DNA of 64,000 nt from Trichoplax adhaerens (Eukaryota; Placozoa; Uniplacotomia; Trichoplacea; Trichoplacidae), in contig NW_002060944.1 in assembly GCF_000150275.1 (NCBI RefSeq), positions 768,860 to 832,859 of the forward strand. Reading direction: 5' to 3'. The notes under the pieces were generated by a model that made no database searches, was not told the origin of the DNA, and worked only from the letters and a program-made list of their open reading frames with translations. The translations under genes and the position numbers were made by a program. Below are positions 13,501 to 28,500 of the stretch, piece by piece (position 1 is the stretch's first letter; the number at the start of each line of letters is the position of its first letter).

Positions 13501-16500
13501 CGCAACAGGAGCATTTAAAGCTTCATGGATGGTCTGGAATATAAAATATTCTTTTCGAGTTTAATTATACTGAATTCAAATCAATTAGCAAAGACAACAA
13601 TGCCATAAAAACCTGAATGCCATCTCTAGCTTCAGGTGGTAATCCTTCCAGTGGATCTATTACTTTACTATCTTTAGGATCTTGATCCGGCTTAGCATCA
13701 TCGAATGAACTATCATCGGAATGACTGCTACTACTACTAACGCTAGCGCTATCGTCACCGCTAAATACTTCTTCTTCATTCACTTCCTTACTATCGGTTC
13801 CGGCAGTAGCTGTCATAGATGTTTTACGTGCATAAATGGCTAATAGCTAAAGTAAGGATAATAAATGCTAAATTATTTACAAAAAGTAAATGTCTATATT
13901 TGATTATAATAATAGAAATTAATGCTCTACCTCTAAGTCTTCTACAATCCAATTCTTATCGATAGATACAGCCTCACAACTTAATTGAAAAATGCAGCCA
14001 ATCACGTTATCGATAATCAGATCAAAAGTTTCACTATCAGGGACCTAGTAAATAAGAGAATTCTTTCATCAGCATAGTTAATAAACTTCTGTTAAGTAAA
14101 ATAAGCGATAATTGTTGAAACCTACATTGAGACATTGATACACATTCTTTAAAATATATAATAATATTAATTCGCTTTCAAATGATCTTTCGGAATCTAT
14201 ACAAATTTTGCATTACGTTAGTTACTTTTAATCTAAAAGAAACGTTTTTACAGTAATGTTTCTACCTTGACATTTATTTTTGTAACAAGTCACTATGGAT
14301 CGCAAAACAGAATTATACATCATTTGCGTTGCATGGCAATTATTAAGATCTCCTTTAATTTTTAAACTACTAGCGGGTACCTAATAAAAGTCAACGAAGT
14401 AAGATTATAATTAACAATATTGCAGACCTTCATAACAATTGGACTAAGCAAAAATGCCGAGAGCAAGTAACTTACTATTCTTCGAATGTGCGATCGTAAA
14501 TCACATGTTAGACACTCGGATCGCTCAAAATATTTATAAAGTATAACTACCGGCTTAGAACCAACCAAAGTATCGCTTTGAGTACAAATTGAGCCGGGAA
14601 ATGGAATCTAGATAATCAATAAAGCAATACTTCTTGAGTATTAGCGTACAAATTACACATAATTAAATATCGCAATCTTTCAAACCTTTGGGAAACCAGC
14701 TAAAGATATCAAAGCGGCAATGGTTGATTGAGAATCAGAAATCTAAATAGAAATAAGAATTTTATATCAGTTATATAGTCACAATTACCGAAACTGTAGG
14801 TGCATTACTATATCTGTATACCTGCACCTACGAACAACAAGCCCAATCTTAGCTCTTACCTCTGTTAAACATCGTATAATGTAATTAAATAAAACAGATG
14901 ACCACAGAGATGAATTCTTTAAGCTCAGTAAGACAGAAGCCACGCCATAAATACTAGTGAAATCACACCTAAATACAGCATAACATATCGTACATCCAAT
15001 TTTATAATCACAAATTATAACATGTACAGACTCAGGGTTCTCAAATCTTTACAATACCTGTTTAGTGATTTCTTTATCATTGAGAATAGGAAATCTAAGG
15101 TTGCATCGGCAGTCACTGTTTGTTGTAGAATATGTCTTTGCTCTGTCTTTGGCTTGCTTGACTTCATAAGTACTGTCGAGACCGCTTTATCAGCAACCTA
15201 CGATTTTAAAATTTAGTCAACGCTAACCATGAATGCGGTGCCTAATTTTATCATTCTTTTGCCTTTTAAAATCTGGTAAAGAAAGTCTAGGAAAGCTAAT
15301 TAAATTCTAAATTTACATTACCTGAGGGTTTGTCCATTTCATATAATGCATTAAGACACCGTAGCACAACGAACTCACTTCTTTACTGAAAAGATTATCC
15401 CTAAATAATTGGCAATAGAAGTGCTAGGGTTTAAAATCGCTTATTTAGAAGGTGCAATCTAAAGCTATCAATACAATAACGAAGTCGCAGTAAATATATA
15501 ATATCAGTATTGTTCTGTTTCACAAATTTTCAACTTTTAATTTCGTTTATTCACTTAGTGTACCCTATCATTGCTAATAGAGCCGGTAAGAGGAATTCTG
15601 AAATCTGACTAGCTTCCTTTATTAAGTCATCATCATCTCTTCTCTCCTGAATATACGATAGTTAGATTTACAGTAATATTAATCGCCAAACCTACCGTCT
15701 ATAATTATACACGCTTAAAGAAATCAAAGAAATGTACAAAATCATCAGCATAAGTACTTACAGTAATGAGCATAGTTGATATTAATCCTAATACACGATC
15801 CTGACAGCAAGAGCTGAAATATTTAACTTTTTGAGCAAAAGTAAACTGCCCTTTATGATGAGTGTTCCTATGGATTGAAAGCATAATTGTTAGGCGGCAT
15901 GGTCTTACGAACGTGGTATTTATCAATAGCCTTGCATAAAAAATTTACCCGTGCTCATGTGCAGAAGAATTTTCAAAGTAATTTTTGGCTTCGAGGCCTT
16001 TTTCATTATTTTCAGCAGAATTAGACGGATACTGCTTGAAGGCTACACTTTCGGTTGTGGAATCGCTAATGTCTAAAGGAACCGTAATCGACAGAGATTC
16101 TTTATCACTCTTAGGATGTGCCAAGGTATCTGTAATAATATGCACTGAGATCAGCAATGTGGAATAAAGAATTTATTACCAAGGGAAAAATCCTTACCAA
16201 AAGTAGAAGAAGAGTTTTCTAAACCGCCAATGATTAGCTCAAGACAGCGATTAGCGATTTGGTCAGAAGCTTCCCTATATGCAGTAACTTCTATAATAAA
16301 TTAAAAGTCAAACAAAAGTTAACATTACTGCCTTAGTGTAATTCTAATGAGATAACCAATCATTACTTTGAAAAAATAGAAATAACTAGATTGTATAATG
16401 TCTTTGATTAAGATTGTAATGCCTAAATTTTTTTTTGGAGAAACTACGTAATGTAAATTACCAGATATTTTCAACTTAGAATTTGCAGCATATATTGCCA

Positions 16501-19500
16501 ATCCGGTGAAGAGATTCCAGCTGTAATTATGTAAGTAGGTCCTTAATGGCTCTAGCGTTCTTTTCTTCTGAAATTTAGCTATAATTTATAAGGTATAGAA
16601 ATAAAGTTATCAATTCATACAATTTAAACTAAATGCATAAATACAGTATAGAGCGACCAACTTTGAGTGAATTTACCTATTTTAGTGGTTAATTTCGTTA
16701 CACTATCAGATGAGCATCCAGCGTGCCTGTTAAAAAAACGATATTCTTATCAACCATAACATACAGCAACAAACTTAAAGAAATTACCAAGCGCACTTAC
16801 TCGGTATTATAAATTCCGGCGTTAAAGCAGCCGTAGCACCATATAACATTACAGGAGCTGCACATTACTTTAGTTCCAATTATAAATGATCTACAAGAAT
16901 GACAGATTGTACTACCGCCAAAAACAAAGGGAACGCATATTAGTTTAAGATTTAGAAGAATCATTATATCAACTAAAGTAGGAGTACATCTGAACAAATT
17001 TATCAATCGACGTTAAGATTCTTAAACAAAATATCTCCTTTATACCAAGTTATTAACTAACCAGAATTCAACAACTTCATATTCACCCATATGTTCCTCA
17101 GGTCTTACACCAGCTATTAATGATAGACAATTAAGATTTTTTAAGTGATATTAATTGCAAATAATATACAATTTCATAGATACGTACTTTACAATACAGA
17201 TAGAAAGAAATAAAACTTACAAATATAACAATCCGTGCACAAATCTAGATCCCGGCACGTTAGGGATCTAAAGCGCCTACCAGATACTATTCTTTCGCAA
17301 CCGTCGCATGAAATTTTAACGTCCATTACGTCACTATTTTGTGCAATAAACATATGTACTTCCTATAATTATATAAGGATATTTGTAAGTACAAATTCTT
17401 TTCCCTTATAAACATGGAAGTTGATCAAAGATGCTGCCAATCATCTAAGGACTATCCATAATAACCCTATTTAATGTATTTAACCTTATTTGCGTCCGAA
17501 AGTTCAGAAAATTCACTGAACCAATTATCGAAGTCTTTAACTGCTTCCTTAGCATAGCTTCTGTGCTGACGATATGTATCTAATTCGTTTGGATTTTCCC
17601 TTGTTCCAACTAAGGCAGGAACAAATGCCGTATCTATTAAAATCAGATCAAAATCGAGTAATGATTTATTACATTTAAGTACATCGCTCTGCTGAAAGTA
17701 CTATTTAAGTACTTTACAAGCTTAAAATTTGCAATAAAGCGTTAGTAATGATCTGTGTATGATATCTGAACCATTTTAACGTGTAGGAAACATAGAATAC
17801 CTATTGTGATCCTAAATAATGTCTCTGCAGCGTTAATTTCCTGAAGAAACTTAAAATCTTCCATCTGTTATATTTGCAAATACTTGGATTAGCATAGATA
17901 AAATTAAGTCTAAACTCTTGAGTGGATGCTTTAATAGATTCTAATTAATACTAGTGCAGTGAAAGCCACTGATAAAATACCTTCCACTGGATAAGCATTA
18001 ATCGCGTAAATAAAAATAGAATAATTTCGTATCCACTTTTTCTAATAAGAGAAATAATGGTAAAAACAATGTTAAAACACATAACATTAACAACTACTAA
18101 ATTATCTAGGCGGCACAGTACTCACCTTTCATTCTTGGATAATAATTTTTGTACATATCTAATCAAGTATCTGACAAGAGAATAAAATGTCCTTCGAATT
18201 CCTTTCTCAAGTTCTAAACCGCAACCTTCTACACCATCTAGAAAGTGAGAAGGAAAGTCTTTTTGATCTTGCAATAAGTATTCTAAAAATACAATAGCTG
18301 GAAGACTAGTTGTATCCTCTTTCATTAAGGCTTTAAGATATTCCGTCGCTTGATTAAATGTATGTATAAGATTTTTAGCTCGATAAGTACGAGCATGAAA
18401 TGATTCTTCCACTTCGTTAACGTTAATTTTACTACTTCGAATGAATCCAAGAATGATTTTGAAATTATCCCGAAGGTAATCTAACTCATTAGACGTCAAT
18501 TTCTGAAACGAAAAAAACATATCATATCATAGTATCACAATTTTGTTTAACACGATACATACATCGGTTAGCATACAACATGCAATTATAATAACAGCTC
18601 GTCATACTTCTAATGATGCAGGAACTACTTTAATTCCAAAATGAAGTCTTAATTTCTGATGTAATTGTCTTTTCTCATTCACAGTCAAATTTCCGTGACT
18701 TTTAGTTAGAGTAGCTATATTGGATGGCTGACTTGATAGTTTAAGCAAGAATTGGGCCTTGTTCCAACAAGAGATAACTATAGAGGTAGATTTTAACAAC
18801 AATGTAGTCACAAAGTTAATTTCGATTCCACGGTAGGATAACAAATGACTGGGTAGACTGTAGAAATCTTTATCAATCAGTGAAAATAACAAGATTGAAT
18901 CGAATGAAAACTAACCATAATCATCACTAGTGCTGGTGTTCAATTCATCTCCAACAGAATTATTATTTATGTCTGAAGTATCCTGAGAAGCAATTATTCT
19001 CTGTTTCCGGCTAACCTGTTATCAAAATTATCATGATTCAATGTAAACGTAAGAATTTCTTACATCAATTTGAGCTACAAATAATTGCTTACAAGATCCT
19101 TTCTAAAATTTTCAGCCGCTGCCATGGCACATAAAATGCCTGGTGGTATCATGGCTGGAGATTGATCAGCATTTACTAAAGGAAATAAAATGACCGAGAG
19201 AGATAATTACTACCGTGAATGCTTCCTTTATCGTATCTCCGTCTTGATATTGTCTGCGAGCTGTCTTTATTGTTGGTATATTTTATTTAATTCATTATTA
19301 AATACATCAAAATCTGAAAACATTTATTTATGTTGACGAATAATACTGTTATTAGTTTGCTGCCATGGCAATTAAAAGTAGTCCTGCTTCGCTTAATTAA
19401 TGAAATATATTAGGACGCATTTTCAATCGAAGAGTACCATACCCATAGTATGTACTACGTACACACTATTGAGTAATTAGGTAGCATAAATCGATAGTAT

Positions 19501-22500
19501 GTTAGTTACCTATTTTTAAAATATCATCACGTAAATACTGATTGTGCCAGATCAAGGCTGCAAATGTAGCATCCACGGTACAATTGACTAAATTTCCTCC
19601 AATACTTTGATACCCCAAGATCTTTCGACATCTAGACAACAGTTACAAGTAAATATAGTTAATTTTAATGTTCTAATAGCAAAATATGCATAGTAACTAA
19701 AATTAAAAAAAAAATAGGTTATTTTCATTATCTTACCGCTTTAATAGTTTCTCTGCGTCACCCTCGTTTTTCGCTAAATCCGATATGAATTCAAATGAGG
19801 ATGATGACTTGCTTCCTTCAGACGACTAAATCATTAGTAACAGATAATAGAAATAAATACGTAAAAGCCTTTGAATTGAATAAAAGGTCCTTCAGGACAT
19901 GTGACAGCGTAAGCATCGCACCGAATATACACGAAAACTATATCAATGAATCTAATTTGTGACATACGTGGTATCCTGACAAACTCCTCGTAAGCGTTTT
20001 ACCAACTTCGATTCCACCACGGAATATAGTTTGCCATATTTTATTATCCTCTAAAGTAGGCTCATCGGTTGTTGATGTAGTATCTTTAGTTAATAACTTT
20101 CGTCGAGATGAGCCTAGCCAGTATAATAGTAGATTTATACTTCCAACTATTCGGCATGCAAAATAGCCTACAAAAACTGTATGTATCGCATCATTAAGAA
20201 AATCTCACCGATATAGAGCTCTCTACATAGAAATCCGATTAAACGTCCATGGCTTAAAAACAAATCGAATAACCAAGGCAAAGAAGCTAGCTTATAACCA
20301 AAAGCAGATACCTATTTTGACAGCAAAATAAACGTTAGTATACTATAAACCGTAAGTGGTTGTGATTAGAGCTGAAATATCGACACCAAACCACCCTAAT
20401 GTGTTTAGACATGCTTAATACGTTCTTACTGTTACCTTAAATTTATAACCCCAGTCCGTATTAGAACTATCCGAATTGAAAGTAAATCGTAAGTTGTGCC
20501 CTTGAAATGTTGCTTTAGTTGGCCATTTTTCAAATCCAACTTTATAATCAAACCGTTTTGTGTTTCCAGTCTTATCGACAAATTCTAAGTAATCGAAACT
20601 AGGATAAAAAATTATGCAAAAGAAAAGTAAGAAAATGACAGCAATATTGACTTCAGGTAGCTTCCAATTATAAAGATCTGTAGTTTTATGATAAATGTAA
20701 TTTTGATTTTAACGAACCTACGCTCGGTTCTGCATCTTTCATCAAATTCAACTACAAACGAATGCGCACCCGGACAATAAAATGTCTGTTCCGACATAAA
20801 AATTAATACTGAGCACGCCGTGTCCACAACTTTCATTTGATTAAGTAAATAAAACAAAATTAAACCGCTGTAATGACTGACCTTTGTAACATGCAAGTTG
20901 TTTTCGTAGTTGTGGTTTGATTCTTCATTCCAAATACGAAGTTCCACCTTGTCCTCAACACATTCCCAAGCAAGATCGTTCAGCTAGTTAAAATAGAAGC
21001 GATGTAAACGTTACTATTGTCTTGAAATGAAGCATAAAATTGGTAGTCACATGATTATATCACAAACCGTAAAAAACAACTTCGGTAGGACAGCTGCCAA
21101 TTTAATCAATTTTACAGTGATTGGTTGGAATGTATCTACGACAAACTTATGGATTGTATTGACTTCCTTAACTATGAAAGGAAGTAGTAACATCTGCAAA
21201 AATTACACAAATGAATAAGTCATCACTTTCGATTTACGCGCAAGGCTTAAAATTTAGAGTACAAAACCAAATTTTTTTCTGGCACCATTGCTACAGTTTT
21301 GATGTAATTACTTACTAATTCTCTGCATGTCACTGAAAGAAATGTGTGTCTTGTCCATAGAACGACTTGCTCCTATATATTAAAAAGAAATTTAAGATAA
21401 GCGATATTTGAAATTAAAAGTAAGTAGAAATTCAGGGTATCTTAATCATATCATTTCTGGTAGCTTACTGTTGCGAATATGAGAGTCATTCTTATGTCAA
21501 GACAATACTAAACGAACAATAAGTTACCTTGTTGACGGCATCTTGCAATAGTACTTCTAAACATATATTCATTCTTTTAACAACAACGGTTGTATCTAAA
21601 ATGCGATAACAACAAAATTGCAATGTTCTCAAGATACAATGCCATTTTATAAAAGAGATTGGATAAACATTCTGATTAAATTATAGGACAATTACGGAAC
21701 TAACATTTATTAATAAGATCTTCAATTTGACGACGTATTTTTATATCAGTAATTGGCTTTCGTAGCTGATTATAACACCAAGAGAACAGGTATCTTTGCA
21801 ATACATTAAGTAGTTGCGTAATACCAGTGGGTTTATATTCTTCATCATGATAGTGGTATGCTCGCATAATTGATTCACACTAAAATTTAGAAAATAGTTC
21901 CAATTAGACAAACAATAAATTCTAGTCCATAGTAACATCAATATAACTATTACAATTTCATGAAACTTTATAGATAACATTTCTAATTGGATTTATATAT
22001 TGGAATAGTATCATTTGTGCAATTGATTATTATAACAATCTCAATTAAATTCCGTTACAGAGCTACATATTTATAATCATACCTCTCGGAAGGATAATTC
22101 CAACACCTTCTGGATAATCTTTAGGGCATGTGATAAATCGCTTTCCTAACAAAGATTAATTTTTTAAGTCATATCATTTAGCCTTTCATTCTACATATCT
22201 GCTTACAAATTATGAGTAAGGAAATAAGAGCTTATCGAACTATTTCTTACAGATGTTACATTCTCAGGTAATTTTAGAAGAAACATAGCATGACCAGATA
22301 TAAAATAACGGCAGAGCGATCTTAAGGTTACGGCTACCGAATGATCCGATCTTCGTCCCTAACAGAATAGCGTAATAACATTTTGCAATTTCACATAGAT
22401 CGACAAGATATTTAATAACTACAATTGAAGATAGTGACAACACAATAATCGATTTTAAGTATTAACCGTTGAAATTTTTATCTTTAATTCATCGAGAAGT

Positions 22501-25500
22501 TCAGCTAAGTATTGACAACAGGTTTCAGGTCGTGGGAAAAATACCTCAGTACCTAAATTATTCATGATGAATACGAGTACATGTCAGAATTATCTACAGA
22601 CACAACGATACCTTTACAAATTACACTACTTGCCTTCAATAATTGAAGCTGTAACTATTGCTACCAGTGAATGATCACTGTTGATAGAATTATCATTAAC
22701 TAAGCTACAAAGATGAGAAAACATTTCCTGACGGCTAGCCACTGTTGCATCCTATAAGGATTAAGGAGATTATCCGGAATAAATTTTGATATAAATTTAA
22801 AGGTATCAAAAAAGATCATTTTAGAGTTAAATACGTTAATTATTTACCTTATTGGCAGAGTTGTCATTATTACTTTCATTTGAATCATTTTGTAATTCTT
22901 TCCAGCTCTCAGATGTTTTCAGCCGAGGTAAGGTTAAATATAATACTCGCAGTATCAATATCTTAGCTAGTTTTCCTTTATTATCGTTCCTATGTAATTA
23001 CCATTAAAATGACCACATTGTAAAGAAGTAGTACAGTATAGTACTTGGTATTTGACTCAAAAATAAAAATCTACAAACCTTTTCGTATAAAAAGAATATA
23101 ACTTCCATATCGTACTCAAATTTAGCGAATTATTATCATGAAAAAACTAGATCAATGAAAGAAATTTGTTACTAGTGGTAAAATTGATCCATCAGAAATC
23201 AACGACCAATCAGGCGTAGTTTACGCCAATTAAATCATTGTTACCTTATTTTTAGATACTGTAGATTGTTTTCGTAAATTTCTCTGCAAATAAAATAATT
23301 CATAAAAAAGATTATAATGTAATCATAGTTTATCAAATATAGTGCTACGTGCTTATGCTAATAATTATATTATAAGCTATCGTATAATTGATAGGTTACG
23401 AATTATAGCATTAACAAAAATTCAATAACTATGAAGAATTAAATATTTCTATAGAGAATGGAAGATATATTAATTACAATGCTGACCTGCTTTAACAAGC
23501 AACTACAAATTAAATTAGTTACGCGAAGAACAACAGAGTCTGCTTCGATAGGAGCCGCAGCAGAGTCAGGAATTGGTGCAACGGCATCCTAGTGTTTTAA
23601 AATGAGAAATTAACTCCACCTATACATCGTTGTTTCTGTAACATTTTTAATCCTAATTTATTCTAAACTATTATTAATATTGAAGACATTTCATATTCAC
23701 CACATTAATGTAATCAAATTCCGGGATCTTGGGGTATGAGAATCCAAGAAATTTTATAGATCTAATGCTTAATCGATCAGCTTCATCGCCTTGTGTTCCA
23801 AGAAGTTTAACTACAACATACTGACAGAAATAATTCTCATTATAATTATAATTACCAACTAAAACTCGTTTGTAATACTATAAAGCCGTAAGGTTGAACA
23901 GTTTTTCATTTGCTAATCATAAAATTGCAAATCTAATAGCATGCTTCGTTAAAATATCTATTTAATAGTATCATTACCTTTCCAGTTCTAATGACATCCA
24001 TTTCGACAAATGTTTCATATCTATTCGAAAGCATGGATCATAGTACCCGAATAAAAACCCTATCCATTAATACTACGTTAGAGAAAATATTCAAATACCT
24101 ATCGGACATAAAATCCATACAAACAACCGGATTTAGGTTACTTTTATCATAGGGCGATTTCGTTCTTCTATAACAGCAATATCATAATATTTTTATATGA
24201 TTGTTTAAATCAAGAATTATGCTATAGATCACAATGGAATAGAATTCTTAACTGCTAACCTATCATGTATCATCTTCTCGTATTGTTCCGTTGTCATATC
24301 ATCGTATTTTTTTAGATCATTGAGTAATGACTTTAGACAGAAAGAGCTATCATTCCTTCAGTAAAAAGAAATTATGCGGTAAGTTAATTATGCCTTAAAA
24401 TTTGATTCTCAGTACATTTTAAAATTGAACCGGCTTACCTATTATCGTTGATTACAAACACTAAGCAATACTTTGGACAAGTAGACCCTTTGGCAGTCTA
24501 GGATAATAACGTCAATAAAAGAACAAAAATTAGAAATGTAGTACTGATTAGAATACTACTGTAAAAAGAAAATTCCAATAACTTTTATGTAAACCTTAAA
24601 TTTAAGAGCAGTTAGCTGCAGTACATGTGCTTCTTTTTTACAAGTAAAAACCAGTGTCGCTTTCTTTTCTCCCGTAGCAGTAGAAAAAGCTACATGATAA
24701 TTTATAAAATGATTGCTATCAGTATACAAGTATGGATCATAATTATTGAGTAGACAATGCTAGAAAAAGATCAATGATTGTCAAGCTTACTTCCACTATC
24801 TTGCAGAACAGTATCCGCTAAATTTTGATCATCTTTCGCTTGGACATCACAATAAAATAAAGATATATCCAAGGCATCTCCTATTTTTTATTTACAATTA
24901 AAGTTATTACAACGACTCAACTCTTTTCTTCATTAATACAAGAATTCATCGCATTTCAATATTGTATAAAGTGAATTAGCAACGCATTCTTAACAAAAAG
25001 AAATTGTAACTAAAAGGATAATTATTAATTTTTCATTAGAAGGAAATCAATTTATAGGTCAGTTTGATAAATAAAATAAAGGAATATAGCCCATGAAATA
25101 TAATGTTATCAACATCAAACCTACTTGAGCTACGAAGCAACTTGTAATATTCAGCATACATTGACACCAGTAATTCTCGGCACTTTAATTTAGTTTCTGA
25201 ATTATCTAATGTTAAATTTTTAACTTCAACTTAGTATTAGATTAGCATGATAAAGCAGAGATAGTTTACCCAAATCCTTGTTAATCACTTACCCACTAAC
25301 AAATTTAATGCACGTATAATGCTTCCTAAATCCGCAGTAGCCAATGAAAGCGTCAGAAAACATTCTAATACTTCAGCCTTTGTATTTGGATCATTATCGC
25401 TAAAACAATATTTAAAGATATGAATTGAGGTAAATAATCAGACCAGTTAGCATTTCATCTTAATAACTCATAAATGAGATACGAGACTTCAAATTAGCAA

Positions 25501-28500
25501 AAATAAATAAACATGTTACATTCGAACATTAACACGTGCTTATTAATAATGCCCAAAAAGATGGCTCACAACTTACTCTATTAGTGCATACAGAAAATTT
25601 TCTATCGATTCTTGAGTCCTGTTGCTCAAGTATTTGATAAGATTTTGTGTTGTAGATAAACACAATGGCTTAAAATCTCTCAGTGCGATTCTATCCATTA
25701 ACGGTAAAATAGAATCATCATTTCATTAATTATATCGAACATTGCTATAAAATATAGGATTAGCAGTTACTTTGCATGATTAAGTAGAGCTTTCTTCAAG
25801 CTAGGAGATACAGGTAATGCCGCTTTAACAGTTTCAGTAACGATAGAAAGCAACCAAGTAATAGAGCTAGATACAATATTGAGCTCAGGTGCCGGTTTAG
25901 CATATCTAAAACAAAATTCGTATGCTGTTACAGTTTAATTAAAGGCTGTAGTGGTAATGTCATAGTACTTACCGATAGCCAATCGTTTTGATACCACGAA
26001 TTCGGGTATCACAGCCTCCACTATGGCAACGTTGAATGTTTATTTGAAAAACTGTAAAGTTTTGAGTAGGAACATAATACAATAAATCGAGTAAATTTGA
26101 ATAGCCTAAATGCTAAATCGTTTAACTTGTAATGGGAAATCATGTTGTACCTGTATATGAAGTGTTACTATGTCTTTCATAGACTTTGAAATAGCCATGA
26201 TGAGAACTAGATAAATGATATTGACACGAAGTAAATGTAATATTTAACTTCAAACGTAGGATTGATCACGATCAGTAATAGCTGGACAAGAAGATGTAAC
26301 TACACCCAAGGGCTAAGAGGGTGTCACTTTTTCATTGCTTATTAAAGTAAATCTTAAAGTAAATCTTAAAGTAAATAAGGGCTGGACTAGCTAGCTAAGC
26401 ACAGAAATGTTTTAAAAGTATACCAAATGAAAGGCAATACTTGTAAATTAATCTATATTTCGTACTTTGGAATAGTTACTGTAGACACGATATTAACAGA
26501 GTCAGCATCAAATCCAGCAGAAACAGAAACTTGTTTGGGCATATAACTTTGGTCTACTGGAACAACATAGATACTGAGCTCTGTTAATTCAACATCCGGT
26601 TTGATACTTAGCCTAAATATATAAAAATTTTAAAGAGGATAGTAAATAGATTTTCAATTCCAAGTAAAACGTGTGTAGATGCATAAACCGATAGTATTCT
26701 AATAAGTTCCTTTACCTTATCCAATGTGTTCCTGTAATACCATCCGATTGCCAACAAGTGTGAAAATTTCCATCCAAGAGGCTATATCAACAGGACAAAG
26801 ATAATAAGATGCAAAGGGCAGCAAGAAATTTGGTCATGGTAAGAGAAATAAAGGGATATTATATATACTCGTACTTACTTATTCAACGTATCACTGTTTG
26901 ATGACACCTCCAATTTTTGATGACATTTTAAACATAGTGTTCGTATTTGTTTCTCCCCGCTATCATCGTAGGTAGTACTTGCAACTAAAATGTAATCAAG
27001 TTATACCAGATATTTATTTCTAAATTAAAACCAATCCACTACATCATTATTTGCTATCGATAGAACAAAAGCACTACTACATCGCATTTCCTACTCTAGA
27101 TACCTTTTAAACTCATTTCACCCATAATTTTTGCGATAGCTTTATCACGTAATGCGAAGGAATCATTGATATAGTTTAAGGGAGGAAATGGAACTGAGGT
27201 AGCCGAAATTTGATTATTTATGATATACTAGAATGAAGAAGTACTTTATTAGAAAGTTTATGTGAGACACACATATACGGTATATACCGTGTTGAAGAAT
27301 AAATATTTGTAACGAAAAGCAAATATGCTCTCACCTTCATCAATGACCGATATAAATCTTTTCTCTTTCCTTCATTGGTAAGAGCATTAACACGACCTTA
27401 CAAATAATCAATAAAGCAAGTCAATAACAAAGATATTAAAAAGCAACGCATATTTCCTTTCGCATTGACTATAACACGCTCAGAAAAATGCATTTTTATA
27501 ACTTTTATTTCATTAACTGTAATGTAACTTACCAGGTGTCAGCGGACACGTTGTAAACATGTAATTGCTTCCATTTAATTCATCATTTTGTGAGCGAAAG
27601 CGCTGCTTGAAAAGCTATTTCAGTATAGATGGAAATGTGGATAAACATATCTGTTAATTAGATCTAGAAACTTTGACTAATGAGTTATACTATAGGAGCA
27701 GTAATTTTAGCTGGTTCTGATATTAGTCACAGACTAACCTCCATAAAGTCTTTACTATTTATGATACCTTGACCTTCAATATCGAGCTGATCGAAAGCCT
27801 GTAATAATAACACGTCGACTTTTATTATTAAAAGCGTTCGTATTCGAATCTTGCTTTTATCAATTCTACATTGAGGCTACTGAAACTTACCTCAGCACCT
27901 TTCTCTGCAGTAAGTCCATGAGATTCCAAAAAATTGATAAATTGAAATTTGGTGACAGAATTCTAAACAGGGTAACAAAACAGATTGTTATAGAAGTATC
28001 TCCTCTAATTGTCCGCTTTACTACGACACAGGCCAATAGGTCTTTGCTCATCATACTATATATACTGGTAAATGTGTGTTGCCAGACTATTTAATTAAAG
28101 TAAAGTATGTTGCCAACTAAGCTTACAGAATATTCATTCAATTTTACAGACTAGCCATAGATACAGTAGTCAGTGCGTAATGTACGGTAGTAGTCATTGC
28201 TATTAAGGGATACGGTAGATAAGCTTAATCTTCTATCACTCCCATCAAGACTTTGCACTTATCCTACATGGCTGCAATTTTTTTTGATACATGCATGTTT
28301 TAATTGCAAGTCAACGTATAAAAATGGAATGGCGATGATATCAAGGCAAGGAAGCATCTTTGTCTACAAAGTCATTCAAATAGAATGATCAAAAAAATTC
28401 TATCTGCAAATTGTTACAACTATACAAGTAATATTGCCCACCCATTGCCTTTGCTATTTATAAAAGTATTTGAACCAACAAGGTTATACTTGTATATCTA

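Noticed and set aside
15985-16167. Plus-strand frame opposite ZZEF1
   Set aside because: A shadow of the antisense ZZEF1 exon carrying DKESLSITVP; it has no motif of its own.
16797-17006. Complete 69-residue minus-strand frame as a separate small zinc protein
   Set aside because: Its Cys-rich half is the second ZZ finger exon of ZZEF1 (16801-16911), in phase with neighbouring exons; the N-terminal half is intron.
18602-18892. 96-residue minus-strand frame as an independent gene
   Set aside because: It lies between exons with clear ZZEF1 similarity (18126-18502 and about 18915-19017) on the same strand, so it is more simply a ZZEF1 exon of a weakly conserved region.
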